A DNA stretch of 64,000 nt from Candidatus Zixiibacteriota bacterium (GCA_900498245.1 LS998015.1:983225-1047224); one strand, 5' to 3'. Positions 17,211-26,271 are shown, numbered from the stretch's first letter. Notes: a model not told the origin generated them from the sequence alone. Program-made: numbers and translations.

Positions 17211-18311
17211 GTGAACAAATCAATTCCCGATCATCAATTGCATCACTTAAAACAGTATCTGACTGACAATTATCGGACACCCGAAAATTATATCCTTCAC
17301 AAATTTAAATCTCACGATCTAATATTTCTTGGCGAGAGCCACTATACCAAACATAATCTACGACTTTTTCACAGGATCATGCGGCTCTTACCCGCGCACG
17401 GCATCTTTTATTTGTTTACGGAATTCGCCCGCCGGGAAGAGCAGCCCTTGATTGATAAATTAATATTCGGGCGGAATTATGACGAGGCCCTGGCGAAAGA
17501 AATTATGTTCCGCTTTTCGGTCGATTGGGGCTTTCAGGAATATATGGATACCTTTAAAGTGGCATGGGAAATAAATCAAAAATTGACAGGTGACCAGAAA
17601 TTTCATGTCATTGGCCTGAATGATTCCCATCGCTGGTATCTTCTGCAGAAACCCGAGGACTGGCGCAATCCCGAAATCATGAAAAAAGTGATGGCAGATT
17701 ATGATGAGCAAATATGGGCCGATTTAATTTTGAGAGAAACAATAATGAAAGGGAATAAGGCCCTTATCTATTCCGGCCTCAACCATGCCTTTACCGAATA
17801 CAGATTCCCCCTTTACAGAAATAACCGTCTCGAAGGGTATGTCGACAAAATGGGTAACTTTGTCTTCCAAAAAGCCCAAAAGCGAGCCATAACCGTATCT
17901 ACCCATGTTCCCTGGCTGTCGGACAATCCCGATATTTGGGTGCAACCGGTTGACGGCGCCATTGATGCGATTATGAGAACGATACCGGAAGAATACCGCT
18001 ATGTCGGCTTTGATGCGAAAAACTCTCCTTTCGGCGAACTGACTTCGACCGACAGCAGCTTTAGGCACGGCTATGACAATTTTAATCTGGGGATATTTTG
18101 CGACGGTTATATTTATGAAATTCCCTTTGAGAAATTTGAAATGGTATCGCCAATTCCTGAATTTATAAACGAATCTAATCTGAATGAAGCCCGGCGCACC
18201 ACTCGCGACGTGGGGCTACGCCACGCCATTCTGGAGGAATTTCAAAAAGCGTTCGCGCAACAATCGCTTCATGACTTGTTCGTGCAGACCGGCCTGATAA
18301 AGTCCTCGTAG
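17211..18311 (+). CDS. EreA/ChaN-like superfamily protein
   Basis: The 366-residue cytoplasmic protein has no signal peptide. It starts at GTG behind GGGGAGGAG. The N-terminal DLIFLGESHYTKHN (G-E-x-H), then LFTEFARREEQPLID, GLNDSH and IYSGLNHAF with a late histidine recall the EreA (erythromycin esterase) / ChaN / TIKI fold, where the acidic and histidine residues line a metal or haem site. Antibiotic hydrolysis should not be assumed; the family is functionally broad. The gene stands alone between a frameshifted gene and a palindrome mosaic. Confidence 0.6.
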   Translation: MNKSIPDHQLHHLKQYLTDNYRTPENYILHKFKSHDLIFLGESHYTKHNLRLFHRIMRLLPAHGIFYLFTEFARREEQPLIDKLIFGRNYDEALAKEIMFRFSVDWGFQEYMDTFKVAWEINQKLTGDQKFHVIGLNDSHRWYLLQKPEDWRNPEIMKKVMADYDEQIWADLILRETIMKGNKALIYSGLNHAFTEYRFPLYRNNRLEGYVDKMGNFVFQKAQKRAITVSTHVPWLSDNPDIWVQPVDGAIDAIMRTIPEEYRYVGFDAKNSPFGELTSTDSSFRHGYDNFNLGIFCDGYIYEIPFEKFEMVSPIPEFINESNLNEARRTTRDVGLRHAILEEFQKAFAQQSLHDLFVQTGLIKSS

Positions 18312-18700
18312 GTCGGGTCTCGAGGCCATGAAAACCGGGTAACCCACCCCTTGGGGTGGGCCGGGTGCCCCACAGCTCTGCTGTGGGAATGACCGATTAT
18401 GCGTCTTTGTCAAGCCTTCGAAGGTTGGCCTCGAGGTCCCAAAGGGACCGAGAAACCCGACAACTCCATTCCCGTGAGCAGTCCGGCAATTGCCGGATCC
18501 GGCCGCTGAATTGAATTGCGACCTTTCCATTTTATATCATTCCGGGCTTAACCCGGAATCCAAATATATTCGTGGGTCGAAATCCCCCGAGTCCGGCTCC
18601 TGCCGGACGACGGGGTTTCGACATCTTGATTTGCACCAGCCGTAGGTCGGGTCTCGAGGCCTTGAAAACCGGGTAACCCACCCCTTGGGGTGGGCAGACC
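18312..18700. repeat. Mosaic of at least six intergenic palindromes
   Basis: Nearly 390 bp consist of hairpins. There are two copies of a TAGGTCGGGTCTCGAGGCC unit each followed by GTAACCCACCCCTTGGGG (18337-18360 and 18671-18694). Others are CCCACAGC/GCTGTGGG (18369-18387), the perfect TCCGGCAATTGCCGGA (18482-18497) and ATTCCGGG/CCCGGAAT (18539-18559). A GAGAAACCCGAC motif near 18450 is complementary to the GTCGGGTCTC start, suggesting a long outer stem. No coding potential seen. Confidence 0.75.
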
Positions 18701-18705
18701 GGATC

Positions 18706-19359
18706 CTAATCGCAGGTTACTTTTAACGTATTCTTGTCAATATTCCACACCGCCGGGGGAACGCTTTTTCTTATTGCGGTCAGATGATTCTCGACCTTTT
18801 TAAGCGATACATCGCTCGCTTCAATCGGCGGCAGATTGACATGGATCAAATATACCCGATAAATTCCTTTTTCGGTCGATGCATGCAGGGAAATTTTGAT
18901 TTTGGCGCAATTACTGAAATCGCACGCCACCGTTTCGAACCACCCGCTCCGACCCGTCAGCCCGTAAAGTATATAATAGTGCATGGTAAAAGGATTGGCC
19001 CGGAGGAGATCGCTTAAAAATTGATCATTTTCCCTTTCCGTACGCTTGATCGATGAATCGCTTATCCGGTAAAGAGTATCGAGAAGTATTTTCAAGTTTG
19101 CATCTTTCATGCCGACCTTTATGACTTTATCATCGATTTCTACGGTGGTTGGCGCGATCGTCCTTCCGGCCAGATCGGCGGCGTAGTTTCCCAGGCCGAC
19201 AGGACAAGGCTGGCCGACAAAATCCACCCAATTTTCGGGAAACATCATCCTGCCGAGATCAGGCATCGGGCTCCTTCCGGAATCGGGCTCATCCCCGGAT
19301 ACACCGGAGACAAAAACAACTAAGAAAAATATCAATATGGCGCTTTTTCGACCCGTCAT
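18706..19359 (-). CDS. Small exported protein of unknown function
   Basis: The 217-residue protein has a signal peptide (ILIFFLVVFVSGVSG). The ATG at 19359 was chosen because it follows GGAGGGA; an in-frame TTG four codons upstream overlaps that site. The mature part contains four cysteines (PCP, CDFSNC and a terminal TCD) that could form disulfides in the periplasm. No family recognised. It lies between two palindrome mosaics. Confidence 0.65.
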   Translation of the reverse strand: MTGRKSAILIFFLVVFVSGVSGDEPDSGRSPMPDLGRMMFPENWVDFVGQPCPVGLGNYAADLAGRTIAPTTVEIDDKVIKVGMKDANLKILLDTLYRISDSSIKRTERENDQFLSDLLRANPFTMHYYILYGLTGRSGWFETVACDFSNCAKIKISLHASTEKGIYRVYLIHVNLPPIEASDVSLKKVENHLTAIRKSVPPAVWNIDKNTLKVTCD

Positions 19360-19467
19360 GGCTCCCTCCAATCAATATAATTATATAGGCGAATCGTTCT
19401 TCGGCCTTTCCCCATAATCAAAATAGATTCCATTTTGATTCTCTGCAATATGAAATTATTCATTCTT

Positions 19468-19862
19468 GGTAGGTCGGGTTCTGAATCCGGCTACGCCGGA
19501 TGAAAAACCCGACATCGCAAGTTCGTAGGGGCGTATTGCAATACGCCCCACGATACCTTGCATCATCCTTCCCCATATTGTCACTCCGGCGAAGGTTCTC
19601 GGACCCAGCCGTTGACGGGCCGCAATCCACTTTGTGCGCGGCAGACTTCAGTCTGCCCGTCAAATATTGCTTCAAACCAAAGTTGTTCCCGCGCAGCTTT
19701 TCGAACCCGGCCCCTGAAGGGCGGGAATCCAATATTGCATGACAGGTCTTTTGGGGGCCGTGCAGAATAGGGAAGAATTCCGACTATTTTGTACCGTGCT
19801 TGAAAATGTAATAGGACAGTTTAGCCCTATTGAAAATCACCGCCCGATGGGTGGGTTACCGG
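19468..19862. repeat. Second palindrome mosaic
   Basis: The 500-bp gap between the small exported protein and the HD-eIF2B gene contains GTCGGGTT...AAACCCGAC (19472-19512), a perfect GGGGCGTATTG/CAATACGCCCC inverted repeat (about 19528-19549) and GGCAGACT-tc-AGTCTGCC (19640-19657) framed by TGTGCGC. An inverted GGTGGGTTACCGG fragment ends at 19862, next to the gene's stop codon. No gene seen. Confidence 0.7.
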
Positions 19863-19879
19863 ATTTATATATTTAATAA

Positions 19880-21985
19880 CTATATCTTAATGTTTGCCTT
19901 TTCCGCGAAATGTTCGTCTATGAGATATTTCCAGTTCTCCTCATTTATCTCGTCATAGCCGATATTGCTAATCATGTAGTCAATATTATGAATTGGAATA
20001 TTGTCTTCAAGAGGATTATAAAATACAGCGCCAGATTCAATTATTCTTTCTAAAAGTTTACTGTCCTTAAGCATCCAATTAGTCTCACGTACGGCAATAT
20101 CTGCAACCTTAAGGAATTCGCAGCCATCTACTATGTGAATGGAGTTCTCAATCCAATTTTCAGTACCTTCAACAGAAATGTTTTCTGGTGCGAAATCACC
20201 CTGTGCCTTACCTGGCCGATATTTTTCACTGGATGCGACCAAAATTACCTTAGTATTTGGCTTATCAACAGGTCTATTCCTTCTGAATTCACGTACAAGA
20301 TTCACAATGGCGCAATGGCCGGCTGAATGCCAAAAACTATTACTACTTATGCCATTTGCACCTACCATGACAAAGTCAATATTGTGATGTGCGATTATGT
20401 ACCCAGCGATTATATCCGGGATTAGAATTATGTTGCTAAAGTTTCTTCTATGCAAATGCAAAGCATACTGACTACCGTCATGGTACACATAGTGGTCGCC
20501 AGTAGCAGTCTGCGTTTTTGGCTGCCCTTCGCATACATAAATATTGATTATCTTTGAAGTTTCCTTTTCAATTTTGCTATTGTAAACACCTTGTGGGTCT
20601 TTAATACCATTATTTTTTAGAAATGAATCACGAAATCCACAGAGCGCCACCGTTACCAATTCACTATATCCATAGAGTAAAATGTTTAGACAATATTTAT
20701 CCAATAACCCTGGATAATTTGCTTCCATAAAATGTTGGGCATTAGTTCTTATTTGAGAACGAATTGACTGATGTTTTCGATAACAATCAGAAATTGACCT
20801 TACAAATTCCTCTTTCTTTCTTTTTTCATTAATCATTTTCCTGAAATTATCTACAATTACTTTTAATCCCAAATGGCATGGGCGGGCCTGGATTGGTCCA
20901 TTCTGAAGAGACTCAAGGAAGCCATTGAGTTTATTCAGGACCTCTTCGTCTGGCTTTTCTGAAATAATATTCTTGGATACTTTGGACTTATGTAATTCGA
21001 CACCCAATATATTTCCAATTGACACAATTATCATTTCTAGTAATTTTGACGCGCTAGGATTCATCATAATGTCATAATTTACAACTAACTCTTTCAGGTC
21101 ATCCAATGTTTGCGTATCTAGAATTATGGATGAGTCTGTACGTGATATATCTAGATAAGGACATGGCCCATATTTCGTGAGAACATGCGAAACACTCTGT
21201 AATTCGCTACGCAGATCCTCTAATACCAGATTGGATACAGATAGCAGCTTTTTCCTGAGTGGTTCAGTATCCGACGAATCGGTGTCACCATTTAAGACGG
21301 GCTTTTTGAATTGGACTATGATGTTGCGATTTTCGGCATTTGGCTGTATTCCGCTGACTATTCGGCTTTTTATCCAGTGCAATTTTATATCGAGAGGGAT
21401 GCCATAAGTTAAGCATACTACGTAGGCTTCCATTGGAGCCCGGGATGACCCCACATCAAGAGCATCTGCCAGTCTTAGATATGCAGCGAGAACTTTTAAC
21501 TTCACCCGCTCCAAGCCCACCAGAATATATTCTTCACATTCTTCAATAGATGCTTTCCTGCTATGAAAGCGACAGAGCCTAGAAATTGGCTCTTTATCCT
21601 GCTCATTTAGCCCAAGAGCGGCCCAATGATCAACCACAAATTTTTCTGAAATTAGATGATGTCTATTTCTTATTTCGCTATATGCAAGCGCCTTTTCTGG
21701 ATATACTTGCGAGACAGTAGAAGTTAGCATACCAAGATCGTGAACCCAGGCTGAAACTAGCAAGTAAAACCGTTCTTGAATTGTAAACGCTTCTGATCGA
21801 TTCTCCGGAATGAGATGATGAATCATGTCCTCTACTGCTTTAAAGTGAGATATCCCGTGTGGTGTATAAAATGGCAATTGAGTATATTGTTGTTTATCCT
21901 GATCACATAGTTCCTTCACTCTATTTTTTACAAATTCCAGATAACTGGAATAGTATTCGTCCAACCAATTATCCCACGATTTCAT
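19880..21985 (-). CDS. Fusion protein: HD phosphohydrolase domain plus eIF2B-like domain
   Basis: A 701-residue cytoplasmic protein. Residues 40-200 form an HD domain with ligands H47, H82-D83, H109/H110, H141 and D174; HGISH, WVHDLG and LRLADALD resemble the Ppx/GppA-type HD module. Residues 350-700 match the eIF2B alpha/beta/delta - MtnA - ribose-1,5-bisphosphate isomerase fold: ILLYGYS (436-441), IYVCEGQP (482-489), DIIAGYII...FVMVGANGI (524-546), VILVASSEKYRP (580-591) and NPLEDNIPIHNIDYMIS. Where the isomerases have their catalytic Cys (THCNS), this protein has YGYS as in eIF2B alpha, so ligand binding rather than isomerisation is likely. The gene looks clearly A/T-richer than its surroundings and stands alone between repeat mosaics. 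Function unknown; the fold calls are by eye. Confidence 0.75.
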   Translation of the reverse strand: MKSWDNWLDEYYSSYLEFVKNRVKELCDQDKQQYTQLPFYTPHGISHFKAVEDMIHHLIPENRSEAFTIQERFYLLVSAWVHDLGMLTSTVSQVYPEKALAYSEIRNRHHLISEKFVVDHWAALGLNEQDKEPISRLCRFHSRKASIEECEEYILVGLERVKLKVLAAYLRLADALDVGSSRAPMEAYVVCLTYGIPLDIKLHWIKSRIVSGIQPNAENRNIIVQFKKPVLNGDTDSSDTEPLRKKLLSVSNLVLEDLRSELQSVSHVLTKYGPCPYLDISRTDSSIILDTQTLDDLKELVVNYDIMMNPSASKLLEMIIVSIGNILGVELHKSKVSKNIISEKPDEEVLNKLNGFLESLQNGPIQARPCHLGLKVIVDNFRKMINEKRKKEEFVRSISDCYRKHQSIRSQIRTNAQHFMEANYPGLLDKYCLNILLYGYSELVTVALCGFRDSFLKNNGIKDPQGVYNSKIEKETSKIINIYVCEGQPKTQTATGDHYVYHDGSQYALHLHRRNFSNIILIPDIIAGYIIAHHNIDFVMVGANGISSNSFWHSAGHCAIVNLVREFRRNRPVDKPNTKVILVASSEKYRPGKAQGDFAPENISVEGTENWIENSIHIVDGCEFLKVADIAVRETNWMLKDSKLLERIIESGAVFYNPLEDNIPIHNIDYMISNIGYDEINEENWKYLIDEHFAEKANIKI

Positions 21986-22185
21986 GATGGTTTCCTCCCC
22001 ATTAAAACAGAATTATTCACCGCCTTGAAATTGCCTTCTTCTGCAATAAAATATTTATTAAGAGATTCTACCCCAAATTATCATCCAATTTTATTTATAA
22101 TATGTCCAATATGCGAATTCTGTCAATAGCTCAATTTCTGATAATTCCTATGTAATATTAACTCTTCGGCCTTTCAATTCCTCGC

Positions 22186-22930
22186 GGAAACCCGGTAATC
22201 CACCCAACGGGTGGGAATTATCGGCCGAGCTGAGCCATGCAATATAATTTTCCAATTTCATTGGACGCCTTTCGTGGTACTGCAAGGGCAGGTCGGAACC
22301 CCCGCGGTTCCAAACCGGGTAACCCACCCCTTGGGGTGGGAAATTATAATTCCGTCGCATCGTGCAAAATCGATATCAATTTGGTGTGACTCGTCTCATA
22401 GGGCCAATAGGTACAGAGTGGTCTATAATTATGTCTATACATTGTCAAATGCCGATTGGTCTTTGCACCGGCAAATTATCGCGCAATAATGCGCCAAAAC
22501 ATTCCTGCAATCCACACCCGTTCAACCGCTTGAGGGAAAAGACGCAAAAAATGGGGCCCCCTTTTGTATCAGAAAAGCGAACCCAAATATCCGCCATCCC
22601 CACACCGCCCATTCCCTTACACCAAAAATCAATCGGTTTGTTTCCTTTTGGAGAAAGTTATATTCTTGTCCCACAACTGGTAACCCACCCCTTGGGGTGG
22701 GCATCAGGAAGACATCCCGCGAAAGAACGGCGGACAGGGATCTGGCAGTTTGCCGGATTATCGCACAGGGAAAGACAATCGGTGGGCCGGACATTCTTGT
22801 CCGGCTCCCTGGTGAAACATGGCAATGTCCTCCCCACCTCTGGGGGAATTTGTGTCGGGAGAAAAGGAGGGCGGACGCGCAGGTCCGCCCCTACAACTGC
22901 TCGGGCAGATGTGGACATCTGCCGCGCACA
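22186..22930. repeat. Third palindrome mosaic upstream of the HD-eIF2B gene
   Basis: The 1-kb gap before the HD-eIF2B gene holds, in order: a GGTAATCCACCC/GGGTGGG unit (22194-22215), GGAACC/GGTTCC and a GTAACCCACCCCTTGGGG unit (22317-22340), and a second identical unit (22679-22701). Then come GCCGGACA-ttct-TGTCCGGC (22786-22805), GGGCGGAC-N6-GTCCGCCC (22869-22890) and GGCAGATGT-gg-ACATCTGCC (22904-22923). Open frames crossing it are mostly antisense extensions of the serine hydrolase gene and look non-coding. 21986-22185 is A/T-rich and should hold the HD-eIF2B promoter, but I cannot fix one. Confidence 0.7.
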
Positions 22931-22988
22931 GCGCCGCGCATCGCATCTGCCGCGGTGCGGGGAATTGGAGGTTACACCACCGGCAATT

Positions 22989-25124
22989 CTATTTCTTCCT
23001 CGTCGCTGTGAAATTGCCGTTCGGTTGCTTGAAGGTCGCCGAAAGGACCGCGCCCGATTTATCGACCTGGAATTCGACACTGAAACCGCTGACCCCCTTG
23101 AGGAGGAATTCGGTTCCCTTGTACGGTTCCAACTCGTAGGTCGGCTGGCCGGGAACCGTGACCGTCAGAATACTGTCGCCGCGCAACTCGAATTTGACCG
23201 TCTGGCCGGGGAACTCGTAATCGCCAACAAATTTGGTCAGAAACTTTGGATCGCGCATTTCGTCGGCCGCCCGGCGGGTGAAAACAATCGCGGCGACCGT
23301 CGGCTCCAGTACCGACGATACCCGGTCGATATCGCCCTTGTCGTTGGTCATGAAATTGAAGAAAAGTTTCTGGTCCGCCAGTTCCCGCAACTTGACGCGG
23401 AAAACATCATAGTGCCAGTGCTCCAGCCCGATCTGAAGGCCGTTGTAGAGGGCGCTCAACTGCCTGCCGTCGAACGTGACCTTCACCGGCCCGTAACCGG
23501 GATTGACATAGGTGCCGGCGAAGTCGGCGAGAGGATGCGACGGTTTCGTGTTTTTGACCTGCTCCATCTCGGTCGGGGGGGCCTTCTTGCGGGCCTCTTC
23601 GGCCTGCGCCTGAGTGGTTTTATTACGGGCGTTCCAGTCGATCGGGTCGAGCCCGAGCATCAGGTCGGCGGCCCGGTGATTGGCGATACCCGTAACCGGC
23701 GTGCCGTCCATGTTGGTCAGCACCACTATCCCCAGATTGTCCTGTGGATAGAGCGACACCAGCGCCGAGAACCCGTCGATATTCCCGCCGTGATAGACGC
23801 GGGTATGGCCTCGGTACGACGCAATAAACCACCCTAACCCATAACCGGCAAGGGAGACCTCCTCGTACATCTGGGGCTGGGAAATCGCCATGTACGGGGT
23901 ATGCATCTGGGTCAACTGCGCGGCCGAGACAAGTTGCTTATCGCCGACCTTGCCGTTGTTCAGGTGAAGCATGACCCATTTGGCCATATCGTTGAGGTTG
24001 GAATTTATCGAGCCGGCCGGCCCCATCTGGGTGATCTGGCGGAACGGTATCTCATTGACCACGCTGTCTTCTTCCTTGTAGGGAAGGGCATAATCGGCGG
24101 CTTTCTGCGATTCCAGGACCGAGAAATTGCTGGCGGTCATGCCGAGCGGATTAAATATCCGCTCCCGGACATTATCCTCCCAGCTTTTGGCGGTCAGTTG
24201 TTCCTCCAGATACCCAGCCGTCATGAACATCAGGTTCTGGTATTGAAAATCGGTGCGGAAATCTTTGTTCGGCTCCAGGTACTGCAGACGCTCGACAAAA
24301 TCTTTTCTGGAAGCGGTCAGGTTGTTGTACCAGACCAGATCGTGACGCGGGAGACCGGAGCGGTGTGTCACCAGATCGCGCGGGGTCATTCGTTCCGAAG
24401 CGAACTGATCCTTCATTTTGAACCACGGGATATAGTTGCGGACCGGCTTGTCCCATTCGACTTTGCCGTCATCGACCAGCATCCCCATAATCATGGTGGT
24501 GAAGGCCTTGGTCGATGACCCGATGGCAAAAAGGGTTGCCGATGTTACGGGAAGTTTGTCTTTCACCTTGCGATAGCCGAAACCTTCGGCAAAAATCACT
24601 TTACCGTCTTTGACAATCGCCAATCCCAGCCCCGGGACTTTCCAGTCTTTCATGGCGGAGTCAACATATTCGCGGAGATTTTTTAATTTATCATCCAGCG
24701 TCTGCTTCTCTACGGCCGCTTCGACGGCATTCAGGCGGGCCAGATGGAATTCATACTGCCCCCCGCTCTGGGAAAAATCGCCGGTGATAGAATCCCCGCT
24801 GGTTCCAATAGTGCCATTGAAAGTCGGCGCGCCCGGAATATTCGGTATCTGAAATTGGACGGTATTTTCAATTTGAGAGACATTTCCCAGGGGAAGATTA
24901 TTGGCGCCCTGCTGGGGAATATCGATCGTGCCGGCAAGTGCACCAGTGGAATCATTGGTAAAATTTACGGTAATTTTGAGTTCAGTTCCCGGAAGGGAGA
25001 TGGCGCCGTCCCAGTGGCCGGTGACATCGGCGGCCGCGGAAGCAGAACTCGATATAAATACCGCCAGGAGAATAAGAAACAGCGCTCCCAGCGCGATGAA
25101 CAATCCTTTTTGCCAATTTTTCAT
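22989..25124 (-). CDS. Periplasmic serine hydrolase (class C beta-lactamase/esterase fold)
   Basis: The 711-residue protein starts with a signal peptide or anchor (residues 7-31). Residues 33-130 form a beta-rich domain; from about 140 follows the beta-lactamase-related domain with SSTK (S203, K206) and YNN (Y266), plus HGGNIDGF further on in place of the KTG box. The C-terminal 160 residues (from about 550) resemble the DUF3471-type beta domain often attached to such hydrolases. Substrates of this class range from D-Ala peptides to esters; no resistance role should be inferred. Confidence 0.88.
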   Translation of the reverse strand: MKNWQKGLFIALGALFLILLAVFISSSASAAADVTGHWDGAISLPGTELKITVNFTNDSTGALAGTIDIPQQGANNLPLGNVSQIENTVQFQIPNIPGAPTFNGTIGTSGDSITGDFSQSGGQYEFHLARLNAVEAAVEKQTLDDKLKNLREYVDSAMKDWKVPGLGLAIVKDGKVIFAEGFGYRKVKDKLPVTSATLFAIGSSTKAFTTMIMGMLVDDGKVEWDKPVRNYIPWFKMKDQFASERMTPRDLVTHRSGLPRHDLVWYNNLTASRKDFVERLQYLEPNKDFRTDFQYQNLMFMTAGYLEEQLTAKSWEDNVRERIFNPLGMTASNFSVLESQKAADYALPYKEEDSVVNEIPFRQITQMGPAGSINSNLNDMAKWVMLHLNNGKVGDKQLVSAAQLTQMHTPYMAISQPQMYEEVSLAGYGLGWFIASYRGHTRVYHGGNIDGFSALVSLYPQDNLGIVVLTNMDGTPVTGIANHRAADLMLGLDPIDWNARNKTTQAQAEEARKKAPPTEMEQVKNTKPSHPLADFAGTYVNPGYGPVKVTFDGRQLSALYNGLQIGLEHWHYDVFRVKLRELADQKLFFNFMTNDKGDIDRVSSVLEPTVAAIVFTRRAADEMRDPKFLTKFVGDYEFPGQTVKFELRGDSILTVTVPGQPTYELEPYKGTEFLLKGVSGFSVEFQVDKSGAVLSATFKQPNGNFTATRKK

Positions 25125-25147
25125 TTATTCCTGCTCCATATTAAATT

Positions 25148-25175
25148 GCCCCGGTATGTTATGTAAAACCGGGGC
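25148..25175 (-). terminator. Intrinsic terminator after the DUF6249-like gene
   Basis: On the minus strand GCCCCGGT-N12-ACCGGGGC is followed by AATTTAAT. It lies 30 bp after the stop of the small membrane protein gene and just before the serine hydrolase start, so it separates the two units. Confidence 0.65.
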
Positions 25176-25206
25176 ATATTTCAATGAGAATCGGATTGCA
25201 GCCAGA

Positions 25207-25569
25207 TCAGATTGAGGTATTGGAGTCACGGTCTTTTTTGGATGTCCGCGATGATATGGCATAGTATAGAATCAAGGCGATACCGCCCAAAATGAGCATC
25301 ATCGAAATCGCCAGCGTGGAATCGTACTCGTCCGGCCGAAACATCCCGGTCAGCGCTCCCAGACCGATAGCCACCAGCACCATGCCCCATTTCAGCGATG
25401 ATCCATTGGTCATGCCGCTGTTCTGGAAGAAAAGGTATTTGACTTTTTCGTCGACCAGCCCCTTGTCGATAAGTTTCTGGCGGGTCTTGAAATCGAGGGA
25501 GTATTTCACCACCAAAACCGCCGCTCCAAAGACCGCAATTACCGGAAAGATTTCCCAAAAATGTTCCAT
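25207..25569 (-). CDS. Small three-helix membrane protein (DUF6249-like)
   Basis: The 120-residue protein has three predicted membrane helices (about residues 7-21, 61-78 and 87-105) and a cytoplasmic loop with KTRQKLIDKGLVDEK. This resembles DUF6249-type proteins, which often neighbour sigma/anti-sigma genes. AAAAGGAG precedes the ATG. It is divergent from an ECF sigma factor gene, with which it shares a 130-bp promoter region. Role unknown. Confidence 0.65.
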   Translation of the reverse strand: MEHFWEIFPVIAVFGAAVLVVKYSLDFKTRQKLIDKGLVDEKVKYLFFQNSGMTNGSSLKWGMVLVAIGLGALTGMFRPDEYDSTLAISMMLILGGIALILYYAISSRTSKKDRDSNTSI

Positions 25570-25626
25570 TATTGGCTCCTTTTAATTTACCGTTCTGACT
25601 GATTAGACCGGACAGGCGAACTTAAG

Positions 25627-25657
25627 GTTGCAGAAATTTATTATTTGAATCTGCAAC
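25627..25657. promoter_or_regulatory. Inverted repeat between divergent sigma-factor and membrane-protein genes
   Basis: GTTGCAGA and TCTGCAAC form an 8-bp perfect inverted repeat with a 15-nt A/T-rich loop, centred in the 130-bp divergent space. It could be an operator shared by both genes or a 5' leader hairpin of the sigma gene. No promoter is clearly visible. Confidence 0.35.
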
Positions 25658-25698
25658 ATTTGGCCTGTAAAATAAGTCCAATGATTACAGGTAACTCT

Positions 25699-26271
25699 AT
25701 GAACGATAACCGCACCCTTGTCGAAACCATCCTTAAGGGCGATACTGACGCGTTCCGAATTCTGATTCGTGACCATCAAAGGCTGGTGTCTCATATTGTT
25801 TGCCGGATGGTGAAAAACAGGGAAGATGTCGAGGATGTCTGTCAGGAGGTTTTTTTGAAAATTCACCGGAGCCTGAAGGACTTCAAGTTCAATTCGCAAC
25901 TTTCCACCTGGGTGGCGGCTATCGCATTCAATACGGCCGTCTCCCATTTGCAGAAAGGGAAAGGGGAGCCATCGCTTGTGAGTGAAGATGATGCGACTGA
26001 ATCCTCGATGGCTATCTCCGAAGATGCCGGGCCCGACAGATTATCCGAACGAGCCAGCCTCTCAAATTTTTTGCAGGCCGAAATCGACCGTTTGCCGCCG
26101 CTTTTCGGTACCATAATAGCGCTGTTCCATCTTCACGAAATGAGTTATCAGGAAATCGGAAATATCATGAGGTTGCCCGAAGGAACGGTTAAAAGCTATC
26201 TGTTCCGCGGACGGCGCCTTCTCAAGCAAAGATTGACCGCCAGAATCCCGCAGGAGGATTTATGTCTATAA
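25699..26271 (+). CDS. ECF-type RNA polymerase sigma factor
   Basis: The 190-residue protein contains sigma region 2 (DHQRLVSHIVCRMV...DVEDVCQEVFLKI) and region 4 (MSYQEIGNIMRLPEGTVKSYLFRGRRLLKQ). The ATG at 25699 is preferred because AGG precedes it; another ATG at 25681 is possible. The end overlaps the next gene by ten bases, the usual arrangement with its anti-sigma factor, so it likely directs transcription in response to an envelope signal. Confidence 0.92.
   Translation: MNDNRTLVETILKGDTDAFRILIRDHQRLVSHIVCRMVKNREDVEDVCQEVFLKIHRSLKDFKFNSQLSTWVAAIAFNTAVSHLQKGKGEPSLVSEDDATESSMAISEDAGPDRLSERASLSNFLQAEIDRLPPLFGTIIALFHLHEMSYQEIGNIMRLPEGTVKSYLFRGRRLLKQRLTARIPQEDLCL

Noticed and set aside
17211-18311. 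Erythromycin resistance esterase
   Set aside because: Only the general EreA/ChaN-type fold signature is visible; the family is broad and nothing in the context supports antibiotic hydrolysis.
18312-18700. CRISPR-like array
   Set aside because: Repeats are palindromic units of different families with irregular spacing; there are no uniform spacers and no cas genes.
22362-23837. 491-codon plus-strand open frame over repeats and the serine hydrolase gene
   Set aside because: It crosses palindromic repeats and then runs antisense to the hydrolase; no coherent domain.
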